Below are positions 1 through 8,928 of a DNA stretch of 64,000 nt, one piece after another. The notes beneath the pieces are model-generated. The model was given only the letters and a program-made list of their open reading frames with translations. It was not told the DNA's origin and searched no databases. The stretch's first letter is position 1. The number at the start of each line of letters is the position of its first letter. The stretch comes from Parahoeflea alexandrii (lineage in GTDB: Bacteria > Pseudomonadota > Alphaproteobacteria > Rhizobiales > Rhizobiaceae): positions 1,931,809-1,995,808 of the forward strand of contig NZ_JAAAML010000001.1 of assembly GCF_024105735.1 (NCBI RefSeq), in the 5' to 3' direction. The position numbers and the translations under genes were made by a program.

Positions 1-754
1 AGGCATGGCGGGCTCCGAGGAGAACTTCGCCCGGCTGATGACGGAACGGGCGCGTGAAATCGGTCTGACCAAATCGGTCTTTGGCAATTCGAACGGTTTG
101 CCCGACCCGGTCTCGAAGGTGACCATGAAGGATCTCGTCACGCTGGCGCGGCACATCCAGTCGACCTATCCCGAATTCTACCGGTATTACTCCCAGCCGG
201 AGTTCACCTGGAACAACATTCGCCAGCGCAACCGTAACCCACTTCTGGGCCTCGACATTGGCGTGGACGGCCTGAAGACCGGATTTACCGAGGAGTCCGG
301 CTACGGCATCGTCTCCTCGATCAAGCGTGACGGGCGGCGGCTTTATCTGGCGATGAGCGGGCTGGCGACCGAACGGGAACGGGCGGAGGAATCTCGCAAG
401 ATGCTCGAATGGGGCATCCGTGCCTTCGAACGCAAGACCTTGTTCGCCAAGGACGAAACCATCGGCGAGGTCAGCGTCTACGGGGGTGCGGACAGTGCGA
501 TTGTCAAGGCCCCGGGGGCGGTCGACATCCTGCTTCCAATCACCAACCCGGACCGGCTGACAGCGCGAATCACCTACCGCTGGCCGCTGCGCGCACCGAT
601 CCAAGAAGGTGCCCAGGTAGGGGTTCTCAAGGTCTATATCGGGGATACGCTCTCGCAGGAGACACCGCTTTTCGCCGCCCGGGCCGTGGACAAGGGGCCG
701 CTGCACACCCAAGCGCTCGATGCACTGATCGAACTTGCGCAATTCTGGCTGTAA
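1..754 (+). CDS. D-alanyl-D-alanine carboxypeptidase, C-terminal part (5' end outside window)
   Basis: This is the C-terminal two thirds of a penicillin-binding-protein-5-like D-Ala-D-Ala carboxypeptidase (peptidase S11), which trims the terminal D-Ala from periplasmic peptidoglycan stem peptides. The frame is open at the left edge, so the SxxK and SxN motifs must lie upstream. What remains has the region following SxN (AGSEENFARLM), the FGNSNGLPDP segment, and the KTG motif at about residues 91-93 counted from the first in-window Met. A roughly 110-residue PBP5_C-like beta domain follows. It lies 124 bp before tmk on the same strand, which is common rhizobial gene order. A second S11 enzyme is encoded at 58218-59087. 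Confidence 0.93.
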   Translation, partial: GMAGSEENFARLMTERAREIGLTKSVFGNSNGLPDPVSKVTMKDLVTLARHIQSTYPEFYRYYSQPEFTWNNIRQRNRNPLLGLDIGVDGLKTGFTEESGYGIVSSIKRDGRRLYLAMSGLATERERAEESRKMLEWGIRAFERKTLFAKDETIGEVSVYGGADSAIVKAPGAVDILLPITNPDRLTARITYRWPLRAPIQEGAQVGVLKVYIGDTLSQETPLFAARAVDKGPLHTQALDALIELAQFWL

Positions 755-878
755 CGTATTCGCCAAGCGTTCATTTCTGCTCTGAATTGCTTTAGACAGG
801 GGTGAACCGGTGCCAACCGGTGAGCTCAGCAAAATGTTCCGTGTGCATTGTCTGCCTGCGGCGACAGGGAAAGTAAGC

Positions 879-1559
879 GTGACGAACAGCACAGGGCGAT
901 TCATTACATTTGAGGGCGGGGAGGGCGTCGGCAAGTCGACGCAGATCCACCGGCTGGCCAACGTGCTCAGACGACGCGGGCACGATGTGCTGGTGACGCG
1001 TGAGCCGGGCGGGTCGCGTGGCGCCGAAGCGGTGCGGCACGTGCTCTTGTCGGGGGCCGCGGAAGAATTCGGCGTGCGCATGGAGGCCATGCTGTTTGCC
1101 GCAGCCCGCAGCGACCATATCGAGGAAGTGATCCGTCCCGCGGTTGCCGAAGGGACGATCGTGTTGTGTGACCGATTCATGGATTCAAGCCGGGTCTACC
1201 AGGGCGTCACCGGTAATCTCGAACCCAGATTCATCCAGAACCTCGAACGCGTAGCCATCAACGGCATGGTTCCCGACCTCACGCTCGTGCTCGACCTGCC
1301 CGCAGCTTCGGGCCTGCGGCGGGCCAAGGCGCGGGAAGGCAAGAATGCCGCGCCGGACCGGTTCGAGAAAGAGGAGGTGTCAACACACGAGAAGCGCCGC
1401 GAGGCCTTTATCGACCTGACCCGGACCGAGCCGGACCGCTGCAGGCTGATTGACGCCAACCAGTCGGAGGACGCCGTGGCGCTCGCCATTCTTGCGGCCG
1501 TTGAACCCGTTCTCGATGACAATCGGACCGGGGAACCGGCCAAGGGCCGCAAGGCATGA
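879..1559 (+). CDS. tmk: Thymidylate kinase
   Basis: Phosphorylates dTMP to dTDP with ATP in dTTP synthesis, in the cytoplasm. The P-loop GGEGVGKST is at residues 13-21, followed by TREPGG at about 41-46 (dTMP site) and the DRF motif in CDRFMDSS. I chose the GTG at 879, preceded by GGGA about 8 bases upstream, because it gives 226 aa, close to the family's 210-230. An in-frame start at 810 would add 23 residues with no family resemblance. The stop overlaps the start of holB by 4 bases (ATGA), so the two are translationally coupled. Confidence 0.95.
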   Translation: MTNSTGRFITFEGGEGVGKSTQIHRLANVLRRRGHDVLVTREPGGSRGAEAVRHVLLSGAAEEFGVRMEAMLFAAARSDHIEEVIRPAVAEGTIVLCDRFMDSSRVYQGVTGNLEPRFIQNLERVAINGMVPDLTLVLDLPAASGLRRAKAREGKNAAPDRFEKEEVSTHEKRREAFIDLTRTEPDRCRLIDANQSEDAVALAILAAVEPVLDDNRTGEPAKGRKA

Positions 1560-2575
1560 ATGGAGAGCAGCCGGGTCTTCTGGAGGGCGCAATACCGCCC
1601 GAGCGCAACACCGTGCTCTATGGCCATGATTCCGCACAGGAATTCCTTGCCACGGCGTACCGGTCGGGCCGCATGCACCATGCGATCCTGATCGAGGGTG
1701 CAGAAGGAATCGGCAAGGCGACGCTTGCCTATCGGTTTGCCCATCATGTGCTGACCCATCCCGACCCGCTGGATGCTCCCGATCACATCGCCGATCCGGA
1801 TCTTGATGATCCGGTCGGCCGGCAGATTTCAAGCGGTGCCTCGCACCATGTGCTGCACCTGGCACGTCCGGTGGACGAGAAGACCGGCAAGGCCAAATCG
1901 GTCATCACCGTTGATGAAGTGCGGCGGGCCGGCAAGTTCTTCGGCCAGACATCGGGGACCGGCAACTGGCGGGTGGCGATCATCGATCCGGCCGACGATC
2001 TCAACCGTAATGCCGCCAACGCCATCCTGAAGATCCTCGAAGAACCGCCGAAACGGTCGCTGTTTCTGGTTCTGTCGCACACGCCGGGGCGGCTGCTCCC
2101 AACCATCCGCTCGCGCTGCCTGTCGCTGAAGCTTCAGGCGCTGTCGCCGCCGGATCTCGACCGGGCGTTGGCGCATCTGGGGGCCGCCCCCGGCGAGACC
2201 GATGCAATCATCAGGCTCAGTGAGGGCAGCGTCGCGCGGGCCCTGCTGCTGAGAAACTATGGCGGCGTCGACATCGCCGAGGCGTTTGTCGATATCCTGG
2301 AACGCGGCAACCTCAACGACCGGGAACCGATCTACAAGCTGGCCGAGACGCTTTCGGCGCGGGACCGGGATGTCGCCTACGACTTCTTCACCGGCTTTGC
2401 CGTCGACCGGGTTCAGCAGATGGCGCGGGAGGCCGGCGCCGCAGGTGACCTCGCCGAGGCCGACCGGCTGGCGCGCATGTCAGCGACGCTCGCAGAACAT
2501 TTTGCCACCGCAGCCGCCTACAATCTTGATCGCAAGCAGACCGTGCTGCATGTGTTTTCCATATTTTTCGGATGA
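1556..2575 (+). CDS. holB: DNA polymerase III delta' subunit
   Basis: Delta' subunit of the clamp loader, which loads the beta sliding clamp on primed DNA. It is a 339-aa AAA+ protein with a P-loop-like GAEGIGKAT at about residues 48-56 and the SRC arginine-finger motif in [10 protein letters not shown]. The [14 protein letters not shown] segment typical of clamp-loader subunits is also present. The four-cysteine zinc module of gamma/tau is not obvious. Its start overlaps tmk by 4 bases. The pair tmk-holB followed by metG is widely conserved. Confidence 0.95.
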   Translation: MNGEQPGLLEGAIPPERNTVLYGHDSAQEFLATAYRSGRMHHAILIEGAEGIGKATLAYRFAHHVLTHPDPLDAPDHIADPDLDDPVGRQISSGASHHVLHLARPVDEKTGKAKSVITVDEVRRAGKFFGQTSGTGNWRVAIIDPADDLNRNAANAILKILEEPPKRSLFLVLSHTPGRLLPTIRSRCLSLKLQALSPPDLDRALAHLGAAPGETDAIIRLSEGSVARALLLRNYGGVDIAEAFVDILERGNLNDREPIYKLAETLSARDRDVAYDFFTGFAVDRVQQMAREAGAAGDLAEADRLARMSATLAEHFATAAAYNLDRKQTVLHVFSIFFG

Positions 2576-2700
2576 GGCGCTTCGGCCGAGGCATTTGAAC
2601 AATCACAGGGCATGGCATCCCGCGGCTTTATCGCTTATGAAACCGGCGCGTGGGGTCCCGAGTGTCGATCCGGACCCGGATACAGAATTCGAAGGCTATC

Positions 2701-4245
2701 ATGAGCACCGAGCGTTTCTACATCACCACCCCGATCTTCTATCCCAATGGGGTTCCGCATATCGGCCATGCCTACACCGCGATCGCCACCGATGTTCTGG
2801 CGCGGTTCCAGCGGCTTGACGGAAAGGACGTGTTCTTCCTGTCAGGCACCGACGAGCATGGCCAGAAGATGCAGCAGACTGCGGAAAAGGAAGGCATCAA
2901 GCCGATCGAACTGGCGGACAGGAATTCCGCCGTCTTCCGCGACATGCTGGTCAAGCTGAATTGCTCGAATGATGATTTCATCCGCACCACCGAGGAGCGC
3001 CACAAGCGCTCGGTGCAGGAGTTGTGGAAGCGGATGGAAGCCAATGGCGACATCTATCTGGACAATTACGGCGGCTGGTACTCGGTCCGCCAGGAAGCCT
3101 ATTTCGACGAGGCTGAAACCGCCGTTGGCGAAGATGGCGTCAGGCGGGAACCGCTCGGTTCGCCGGTCGAATGGGTGGAAGAGGAAAGCTACTATTTCAG
3201 GCTGTCTGCCTATGGCGACAAATTGCTTGCGCTCTACGAAAACAATCCGGAATTCGTGGCGCCGACAGAGCGGCGCAATGAAGTGGCGAGTTTCGTCAAA
3301 TCCGGTCTGAGAGACCTGTCGATCTCTCGCACGACCTTCGACTGGGGTGTGCCGGTGCCGGGCAATGACAAGCACGTCATGTATGTCTGGGTCGACGCGC
3401 TGACCAACTACATTACCGCCGCGGGCTTTCCCGACGAGGCGGCTGACAAATGGAACTATTGGCCCGCCATCCACATGATCGGCAAGGACATTGTCAGGTT
3501 CCACGCGGTCTACTGGCCGGCGTTTCTGATGTCGGCAGGGCTCACTCTCCCGGCAAAGGTGTTCGCCCACGGCTTCCTGCTGGTCAAGGGCGAGAAAATG
3601 TCGAAGTCGATCGGCAACGTGGTCGACCCGTTTGCGCTGATCGAGGCCTACGGGCTCGATCAGGTGCGCTATTTCTTCATGCGCGAAGTGCCGTTCGGAC
3701 AGGACGGCAGCTACAGCCCTGAATCGATTGCCACAAGGATCAATTCCGATCTCGCCAACGGCATCGGCAACCTCGCCAGCCGGTCGCTGTCGATGATCAA
3801 CAAGAACTGCGACGGCAAGATGCCAGCCTGCGGTGCCCTGACCGACGACGACAAGGCGCTTCTCGACACCATCGACAAGGTGATCGACAGCGCGCGCGCG
3901 GAGATGGCCAGTTTCCAGATCCACAAGGCGCTGGCCGCGATCATCGACGTTGTCGCCGACAGCGACCGCTATTTCGCCGGCCAGGAGCCCTGGGCGCTGA
4001 AGAAGACCGATCCGGCGCGGATGGAAACCGTGCTTTACGTCACGGCGGAAACCGTGCGCCAGATCTCGATCCTGTTGCAGCCATTCATGCCGGAATCGGC
4101 GGGCAAGTTGCTTGATCTGCTCGGTATCCCGGCTGACAAGCGCGATTTCAGGGCGCTCGGCGAAGCCGGCCGCCTGGAAGCCGGAACGCCGATCGACAAA
4201 CCGACGCCGGTCTTCCCGCGCTATATCGCGCCCGAGGAGGCCTGA
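2701..4245 (+). CDS. metG: Methionyl-tRNA synthetase
   Basis: Charges tRNA-Met with methionine. It is a class I synthetase of 514 aa with the HIGH signature at residues 20-23 and KMSKS at 299-303. The start is the ATG at 2701 ([11 protein letters not shown]), the universal N-terminus of the family. Upstream in-frame codons from 2650 look non-coding. There is no C-terminal EMAP-like tRNA-binding domain, as in the shorter form usual in alphaproteobacteria. A 125-bp spacer separates it from holB, and tatD starts 5 bases after its stop. Confidence 0.97.
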   Translation: MSTERFYITTPIFYPNGVPHIGHAYTAIATDVLARFQRLDGKDVFFLSGTDEHGQKMQQTAEKEGIKPIELADRNSAVFRDMLVKLNCSNDDFIRTTEERHKRSVQELWKRMEANGDIYLDNYGGWYSVRQEAYFDEAETAVGEDGVRREPLGSPVEWVEEESYYFRLSAYGDKLLALYENNPEFVAPTERRNEVASFVKSGLRDLSISRTTFDWGVPVPGNDKHVMYVWVDALTNYITAAGFPDEAADKWNYWPAIHMIGKDIVRFHAVYWPAFLMSAGLTLPAKVFAHGFLLVKGEKMSKSIGNVVDPFALIEAYGLDQVRYFFMREVPFGQDGSYSPESIATRINSDLANGIGNLASRSLSMINKNCDGKMPACGALTDDDKALLDTIDKVIDSARAEMASFQIHKALAAIIDVVADSDRYFAGQEPWALKKTDPARMETVLYVTAETVRQISILLQPFMPESAGKLLDLLGIPADKRDFRALGEAGRLEAGTPIDKPTPVFPRYIAPEEA

Positions 4246-4250
4246 GGCGG

Positions 4251-5033
4251 ATGCTGGTTGACACCCATTGCCATCTCGATTTCGCCGATTTCGATGCGGA
4301 ACGCGATGAACTTGTTGCCCGTGCACATGCCTCGGGCGTCGGGCAGATGGTGACAATCTCCACGCGGGTGCGGAAGCTGGAGAAGCTGCTGGCGCTGACC
4401 GAGCGCTATCCCAGTGTCTTCTGTTCGGTGGGCACCCATCCCAACAATGCCGATGAAGAACTCGACGTGACGGCGGACGAGCTGGTGCAGCTCGCCGAAG
4501 CCAACGCCAAGGTCGTGGCGATCGGCGAAGCCGGGCTCGACTATTTCTACGACACGCAGAAACCCGAGGACCAGAAGACCGGTCTCAGGCGTCACATCGA
4601 GGCGGCGCGGCGCACACAGCTGCCGCTTGTCATTCACAGCCGCAGCGCCGACGACGACATGGCGGCGATCCTGACCGAGGAAACGGGGAAGGGGGCCTTC
4701 CCTTTCATTCTGCACTGCTTCTCGTCGGGCCAGGGGCTGGCCGACACCGGCGTGGCGCTGGGCGGTTATGTTTCCTATTCAGGCATCCTGACCTTCCCGA
4801 AGTCGACCGAGCTTCGCGAGATCGCCGCAACCGTACCGATGGACCGGCTGCTGGTGGAAACCGACGCGCCGTATCTGGCGCCCAAACGCTGGCGCGGCAA
4901 GCGCAACGAGCCATCCTACGTGGTCAACACGGCGGAAGTGCTGGCCGAGGTCAAGGGCGTCTCCTACGACGAGATTGCCGCGATCACGACCGAAAACGCG
5001 TTCCGTTGCTTCTCGAAGATGCCGCGGCTGTGA
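4251..5033 (+). CDS. tatD: TatD-family metal-dependent hydrolase (DNase)
   Basis: TIM-barrel amidohydrolase-superfamily nuclease, 260 aa. Metal-ligand signatures are THCHLDF at residues 5-11 (H6, H8), GEAGLDY with E93, an HSR block near 125, and ETDAPYL near the C-terminus. Family members have 3'-5' exonuclease or DNase activity and are implicated in DNA repair. The ATG follows the metG stop by 5 bases, and its 3' end overlaps the next gene by 4 bases. The metG-tatD-hydrolase order is standard in rhizobia. Confidence 0.93.
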   Translation: MLVDTHCHLDFADFDAERDELVARAHASGVGQMVTISTRVRKLEKLLALTERYPSVFCSVGTHPNNADEELDVTADELVQLAEANAKVVAIGEAGLDYFYDTQKPEDQKTGLRRHIEAARRTQLPLVIHSRSADDDMAAILTEETGKGAFPFILHCFSSGQGLADTGVALGGYVSYSGILTFPKSTELREIAATVPMDRLLVETDAPYLAPKRWRGKRNEPSYVVNTAEVLAEVKGVSYDEIAAITTENAFRCFSKMPRL

Positions 5034-5848
5034 CGGCGCCGGTCCGCCGCCAGTTCACGGTTCTTGGCTGCGCCTCCTCGCCGGGCGTTCCGCGGGTCAA
5101 TGGCGACTGGGGCGCCTGTGATCCGGACAACCCGAAAAACCGGCGCACCCGCGCGGCCTTCCTGATACGGCAGTTCGGCGCCGATGGCGGCGAGACGACA
5201 ATCGTGGTCGATACCGGGCCGGATTTCCGTGAACAGATGATCGCCAACAAGGTGCACAGCATCGATGCGGTGCTCTACACCCATTCGCATGCAGACCATG
5301 TGCACGGAATTGACGACCTGCGCGGCTTTGCGCTCACACAACGCAGGCGCATCCCGATCCATGCCGATCCCGAAACCATGGCCCGCATTCGCGCCGGCTT
5401 CGGTTATTGCCTCGAAACGCCGGCGGGCAGCGAGTACCCGCCGATCACTCAGCCGGTGCTGATCAACTCGCTCAACGAGCCGATCAGCATTGCGGGCGAG
5501 GGCGGAACGATCGAAGTCCAGCCGCTCGATCAGGTGCATGGCTCGATCCGGTCGCTCGGATTCCGCATCGGCAACCTCGCCTATTGCTGCGATGTCAGCG
5601 ATTTTCCGCGCGCCACGGTGGAGAAGCTCCAGGATCTCGATGTGTTGATCATCGACTCGCTGCAGTACAAGCCGCACCCGAGCCATCTTTCCATCGACCA
5701 GGCGCTATGGTGGATCGAGAAGCTGGGCCCCAAGCGCGCCATCCTGACCCACATGCATGTGCCGCTTGACTATGAAACCGTGCTCAACGAGACGCCGGAT
5801 CACGTCGAGCCCGGATATGACGGAATGACCATAGACATCGAGTTGTAA
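5030..5848 (+). CDS. PhnP-like metallo-beta-lactamase-fold hydrolase
   Basis: Metallo-beta-lactamase-fold protein with the HSHADH dinuclear metal motif at residues 85-90. It also has a CASSPGVPR start block and a HxHxPLDYE-type C-terminal block (THMHVPLDY), both typical of the PhnP-like phosphodiesterase family. I place the start at the GTG at 5030, which overlaps the tatD stop (GTGA), giving 272 aa. An in-frame TTG at 5006 is possible but lies deep in tatD. The substrate is unknown. No phn genes are nearby, so a phosphonate role is not supported. Confidence 0.85.
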   Translation: MTAPVRRQFTVLGCASSPGVPRVNGDWGACDPDNPKNRRTRAAFLIRQFGADGGETTIVVDTGPDFREQMIANKVHSIDAVLYTHSHADHVHGIDDLRGFALTQRRRIPIHADPETMARIRAGFGYCLETPAGSEYPPITQPVLINSLNEPISIAGEGGTIEVQPLDQVHGSIRSLGFRIGNLAYCCDVSDFPRATVEKLQDLDVLIIDSLQYKPHPSHLSIDQALWWIEKLGPKRAILTHMHVPLDYETVLNETPDHVEPGYDGMTIDIEL

Positions 5849-5850
5849 GC

Positions 5851-6369
5851 ATGAGCGAAACTGCAATTGAAATGACGCCGGACCTGATTGCCGAGGGCTC
5901 GAGCATGGCGCGTGTGGCGCGGGCCGCGAAAGACGCAGGCCTTGAGATCCGGATCCTGAAAATGACGCAGTCGACGCGCACGGCCGAGGAAGCCGCAGTC
6001 GCTGCCGGATGCGATGTCAGCCAGATCGTCAAGTCGCTGGTTTTCGAGAACACGAGCTCCGGAGAGCTCAATTTGATGCTGGTTTCGGGCGTTCACAATG
6101 CCGATATGGATTATATATCAGAACATTACAATCTTTCCTTCACGCGCTGCGAGGTGCGCCGGGTGCGTGACGAGACCGGCTTCGCCATCGGCGGCGTGGC
6201 ACCGATCGGGCATCTGAACGCGATTGCGGTCTATATGGACAGGACACTGCTCGATCATGACCTGGTCTGGGCGGCGGCCGGAAGGCCCGACAGTGTCTTC
6301 AGCGTTGACCCCAAGGCGCTGGCGTCGGCCATCGGGGCCGAACTGATTGACGTGCGGGCGGCGTCGTAG
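5851..6369 (+). CDS. YbaK/EbsC-type aminoacyl-tRNA deacylase
   Basis: 172-aa YbaK-fold protein. Family members hydrolyse mischarged tRNA (for example Cys-tRNA-Pro or Ala-tRNA-Pro). The signature QIVKSLVFE carries the conserved lysine, and a GVAPIGH segment follows later. It starts 2 bases after the preceding stop, so it is the last gene of the tmk-holB-metG-tatD transcription unit. It ends 15 bases from the convergent CaiB gene. I cannot assign the exact specificity from sequence. Confidence 0.85.
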   Translation: MSETAIEMTPDLIAEGSSMARVARAAKDAGLEIRILKMTQSTRTAEEAAVAAGCDVSQIVKSLVFENTSSGELNLMLVSGVHNADMDYISEHYNLSFTRCEVRRVRDETGFAIGGVAPIGHLNAIAVYMDRTLLDHDLVWAAAGRPDSVFSVDPKALASAIGAELIDVRAAS

Positions 6370-6384
6370 ATCGCGTTAGAGGCG

Positions 6385-7482
6385 CTACTCATCGGCGCCA
6401 TTTTCCAGCCAGTCCAGGATGGATTGCGAATGCTCACCGCGTGCCGGGATGGCATGCGGGCCGGATGACGGCTCGGTTGAAAACCGCGGTGCGGCAGCGG
6501 CCTGCAACACGCCGTCGATGGTTTGCCAGACGCCGCGCGCCGCCATGTGTGGCTCGGACATGGATTGCCGTGGATCAAGGGCAGGGGCCACGCAGGCATC
6601 CGATCCGGCGAACACCTGCTCCCAATGCGCCCGCGGATGCCTGGCGAAGATGCCGGCCAGCAGCGCCGTCTGCCTGGGCCATTGCGTGGCATCAAATTGC
6701 GGCTTGAAATCAGCATCTTCCGCAAGATCGAGACGTGCGAGGAACTCGGCGTAGAACTTGGGTTCCAGGCATTGCACCGAGATATAGCCGCCATCGGCGC
6801 AGGCATAGCAGCGGCTCCAGTGTGGACCGTCGAGCAGGCTGCGGCCACGCGTCATCGACAGGCCACCGGTCTGGGCCAGCGCCATCAGGAGGTTCATCAT
6901 GTGGGCCGACCCGTCGACTATTGCCGCGTCGACCACGGTGCCGCCGCGGCCGGCGCGCGCCGCCATGACACCCGAAAGGACACCGGTCACCAGATAGAGC
7001 GCGCCGCCGCCAATGTCGCCGACAAGCGTTGGCGGCGTGAAAGGCGGTTCACCCTGGTTGCTGGCGTACCAGGCAGCGCCGGACAGCGAGACATAATTGA
7101 GATCGTGTCCGGCCGTCTGCGCCCGCGGCCCGGTCTGGCCCCAGCCGGTCATGCGGCCGTAGACAAGGTCCGGATTGACCTGGGACAGATCGTCTGGACC
7201 GAGCCCGAGCCGTTCCATCACGCCGGGCCGGAAACCCTCGATCAGCGCTTCGGATTTCCGTACAAGCGATTTCAAGACCGCTGTATCATCGGCCGACTTC
7301 AGATCGAGTTCGATCGAACGCTTGCCACGGTCGATCAGCGAGCGTTCCGGCATGCCGGGCGCCGGAGGGCCATTCTTGCGATGAACCACGATGACATCGG
7401 CGCCCAGATCGGCCAGCAGCATTGCCGCGAACGGTGCCGGACCCAGTCCTTCAATTTCAATGATCCGCAATCCTTCAAGCAT
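6385..7482 (-). CDS. CaiB/BaiF family CoA transferase, alpha-methylacyl-CoA racemase-like
   Basis: 365-aa family III CoA-transferase-fold protein. By sequence it fits the racemase branch: the counterparts of the catalytic His and Asp of mycobacterial alpha-methylacyl-CoA racemase fall at exactly the same numbers, H126 in AGHDLNY and D156 in VGDIGGG. The start is the ATG at 7482 (MLEGLRIIEIEG), with GAGGAC just upstream. An in-frame extension to 7659 has no family similarity. It would epimerise 2-methylacyl-CoA esters in branched-chain or sterol side-chain breakdown. No other beta-oxidation gene is nearby, so the substrate is open. Confidence 0.9.
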   Translation of the reverse strand: MLEGLRIIEIEGLGPAPFAAMLLADLGADVIVVHRKNGPPAPGMPERSLIDRGKRSIELDLKSADDTAVLKSLVRKSEALIEGFRPGVMERLGLGPDDLSQVNPDLVYGRMTGWGQTGPRAQTAGHDLNYVSLSGAAWYASNQGEPPFTPPTLVGDIGGGALYLVTGVLSGVMAARAGRGGTVVDAAIVDGSAHMMNLLMALAQTGGLSMTRGRSLLDGPHWSRCYACADGGYISVQCLEPKFYAEFLARLDLAEDADFKPQFDATQWPRQTALLAGIFARHPRAHWEQVFAGSDACVAPALDPRQSMSEPHMAARGVWQTIDGVLQAAAAPRFSTEPSSGPHAIPARGEHSQSILDWLENGADE

Positions 7483-7750
7483 GCCGTCCTCACTCCATAC
7501 ATCCCGCAGCCTTGGCGGGCTCCAACCCGGAACGACTAGATCAGATTCTGTCGGAAGACACACTTGCAACATGTATCCTGCTGGCACAGCCACGAAGAAT
7601 GGAAATGGATAAGAACACGAGAAAATGCAAAGATGTTTTTGATTTTGCTGAGCTAACACACGTCATCAATACCAACGGGTCCACACCCGTAAGTTCCATA
7701 ATCCATCTTATGCGATCTTTGTTCATGGGCTCGACCGTCCAGATGCAAGC

Positions 7751-8686
7751 TCAGAAAAACAGCGTCGTGGATGCTGTCTGTTCCGTCGGCACCTGATCAA
7801 CGAACATCTGCCACGCCTTCTGGTAAGCCGGCAGATAATTCAGTTCGTATCCGTCACCGAGTTGCTCAAGTTCGCTGTAGGCCTGCAGCAGCATGTCCAC
7901 GAAGCCAAATCCCGAAGACAGGTCTTCGGGACTGGCACCGGTCTGCCTGGCGGCATTCTCGTAGAGGTACTGTGCCGCCGCACGCTGCTCCATCCAGTCG
8001 GAAGACGTGGTCTTTTCTTCTTGGCTGACCCGGTCCAGCCAGAGTGCACCCGCCTTCCCCACGGCCATGTGATTGGACGGGTCGAGGTCTTCCATATCTG
8101 CGTATGTTCCCGCCAGCCGCTTGGGTCCGTGATACATGCCCATGGCCAGCGATTGCTGCTGGGTCATGATGGTTCGCGCGATTTCCTTTTCAACGCTCAG
8201 GAAGAACCCCGACTCATCGGTCCGTATGGCGCTCAATGCACGCCGGTCGAGGTCCCCGAAGACGGTGTACCAGTCGACACCTTCGTTGGTTTTCGGCCGG
8301 AACGGTTGTTCGCTCTCGTTCAGCCTGGCGAGTTTCGAATCGATGGCCTTGCGGGCCGCATCAACCACCTCGGATTTGGTCTTGCCGGACGAAAACGGCT
8401 CTGCGGAGGGATCGGTGATGGCAATGGCAAGGTTGTTCGAGGAATAGCCAGCACGAACCGGCATGTAGATCTCGTAGCCGTTTGGCGGCGCGACGGAGAA
8501 TGTGGCGGCGGTTGGCGAAACCTTGCCGAAGGTATCATAAGTGCCCGTGGCGTCCACGCCATCGACCGGTCCGAGTTCCTGATAGGACTGAATGGCATAG
8601 GCATGGATCGTCGGTACGGAGTCCTTGACCGATCCCGTACGATTGAGAGTCCGAATATTCGAATGGCTGACGCCTTCGATATTCAT
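7751..8686 (-). CDS. Hypothetical protein, 311 aa, family not recognised
   Basis: I do not recognise this protein. Codon use is typical of the window and AGGAGC stands 6 bases before the ATG, so it is probably real. It has no signal peptide, membrane segment or Cys pair. It is mostly polar, with a central helical region rich in Glu, Ala and Lys. It ends in TTLFF. The N-terminus (MNIEGVSHSNIRTLN) resembles the unstructured start of proteins exported without a cleaved signal, but that is only an impression. It sits alone between the racemase-like gene and the M32 peptidase, with somewhat A+T-richer flanks. Confidence 0.7.
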   Translation of the reverse strand: MNIEGVSHSNIRTLNRTGSVKDSVPTIHAYAIQSYQELGPVDGVDATGTYDTFGKVSPTAATFSVAPPNGYEIYMPVRAGYSSNNLAIAITDPSAEPFSSGKTKSEVVDAARKAIDSKLARLNESEQPFRPKTNEGVDWYTVFGDLDRRALSAIRTDESGFFLSVEKEIARTIMTQQQSLAMGMYHGPKRLAGTYADMEDLDPSNHMAVGKAGALWLDRVSQEEKTTSSDWMEQRAAAQYLYENAARQTGASPEDLSSGFGFVDMLLQAYSELEQLGDGYELNYLPAYQKAWQMFVDQVPTEQTASTTLFF

Positions 8687-8754
8687 GAAAAGCTCCTAAC
8701 AAATGATTCCAACAATCCATACGCAGCCTTGCTCGAACCTGTCGGCTCTTCGGA

Positions 8755-8785
8755 TTTATACATTTTGTATTTTGCAGTTTGACAA
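8755..8785 (-). promoter_or_regulatory. Candidate sigma-70 promoter for the 311-aa orphan
   Basis: On the minus strand TTGTCA (8785-8780) is followed after 17 to 19 bases by TGTATA or TATAAA (8762-8755). This is about 70 bases upstream of the ATG at 8686, in an A+T-rich patch. It fits a vegetative promoter, but alphaproteobacterial -10 boxes vary and this is read by eye only. Confidence 0.35.
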
Positions 8786-8928
8786 CAGGGCCGCGGTTGC
8801 ACAGCTGCCTTGCTGCTGCCGGATGCACCCCGTCCTCCGGTCAGGATCCGCCTAAGCCAGCTTTGCGCTTGCGGCCGCTGTATGCTTGGCCTATCTCCTA
8901 GAGTATTCCCACACACCGGAGTCCCGAC

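Noticed and set aside
2842-4356. Long minus-strand frame opposite metG, and similar ones opposite cysI (23111-25039) and ntrY (35680-37281)
   Set aside because: They are shadows of conserved genes, with low-complexity Arg/His-rich translation and no ribosome sites.
5006-5030. TTG at 5006 as start of the PhnP-like gene
   Set aside because: The GTG at 5030 overlaps the tatD stop in the usual GTGA way, and the conserved region begins after it.
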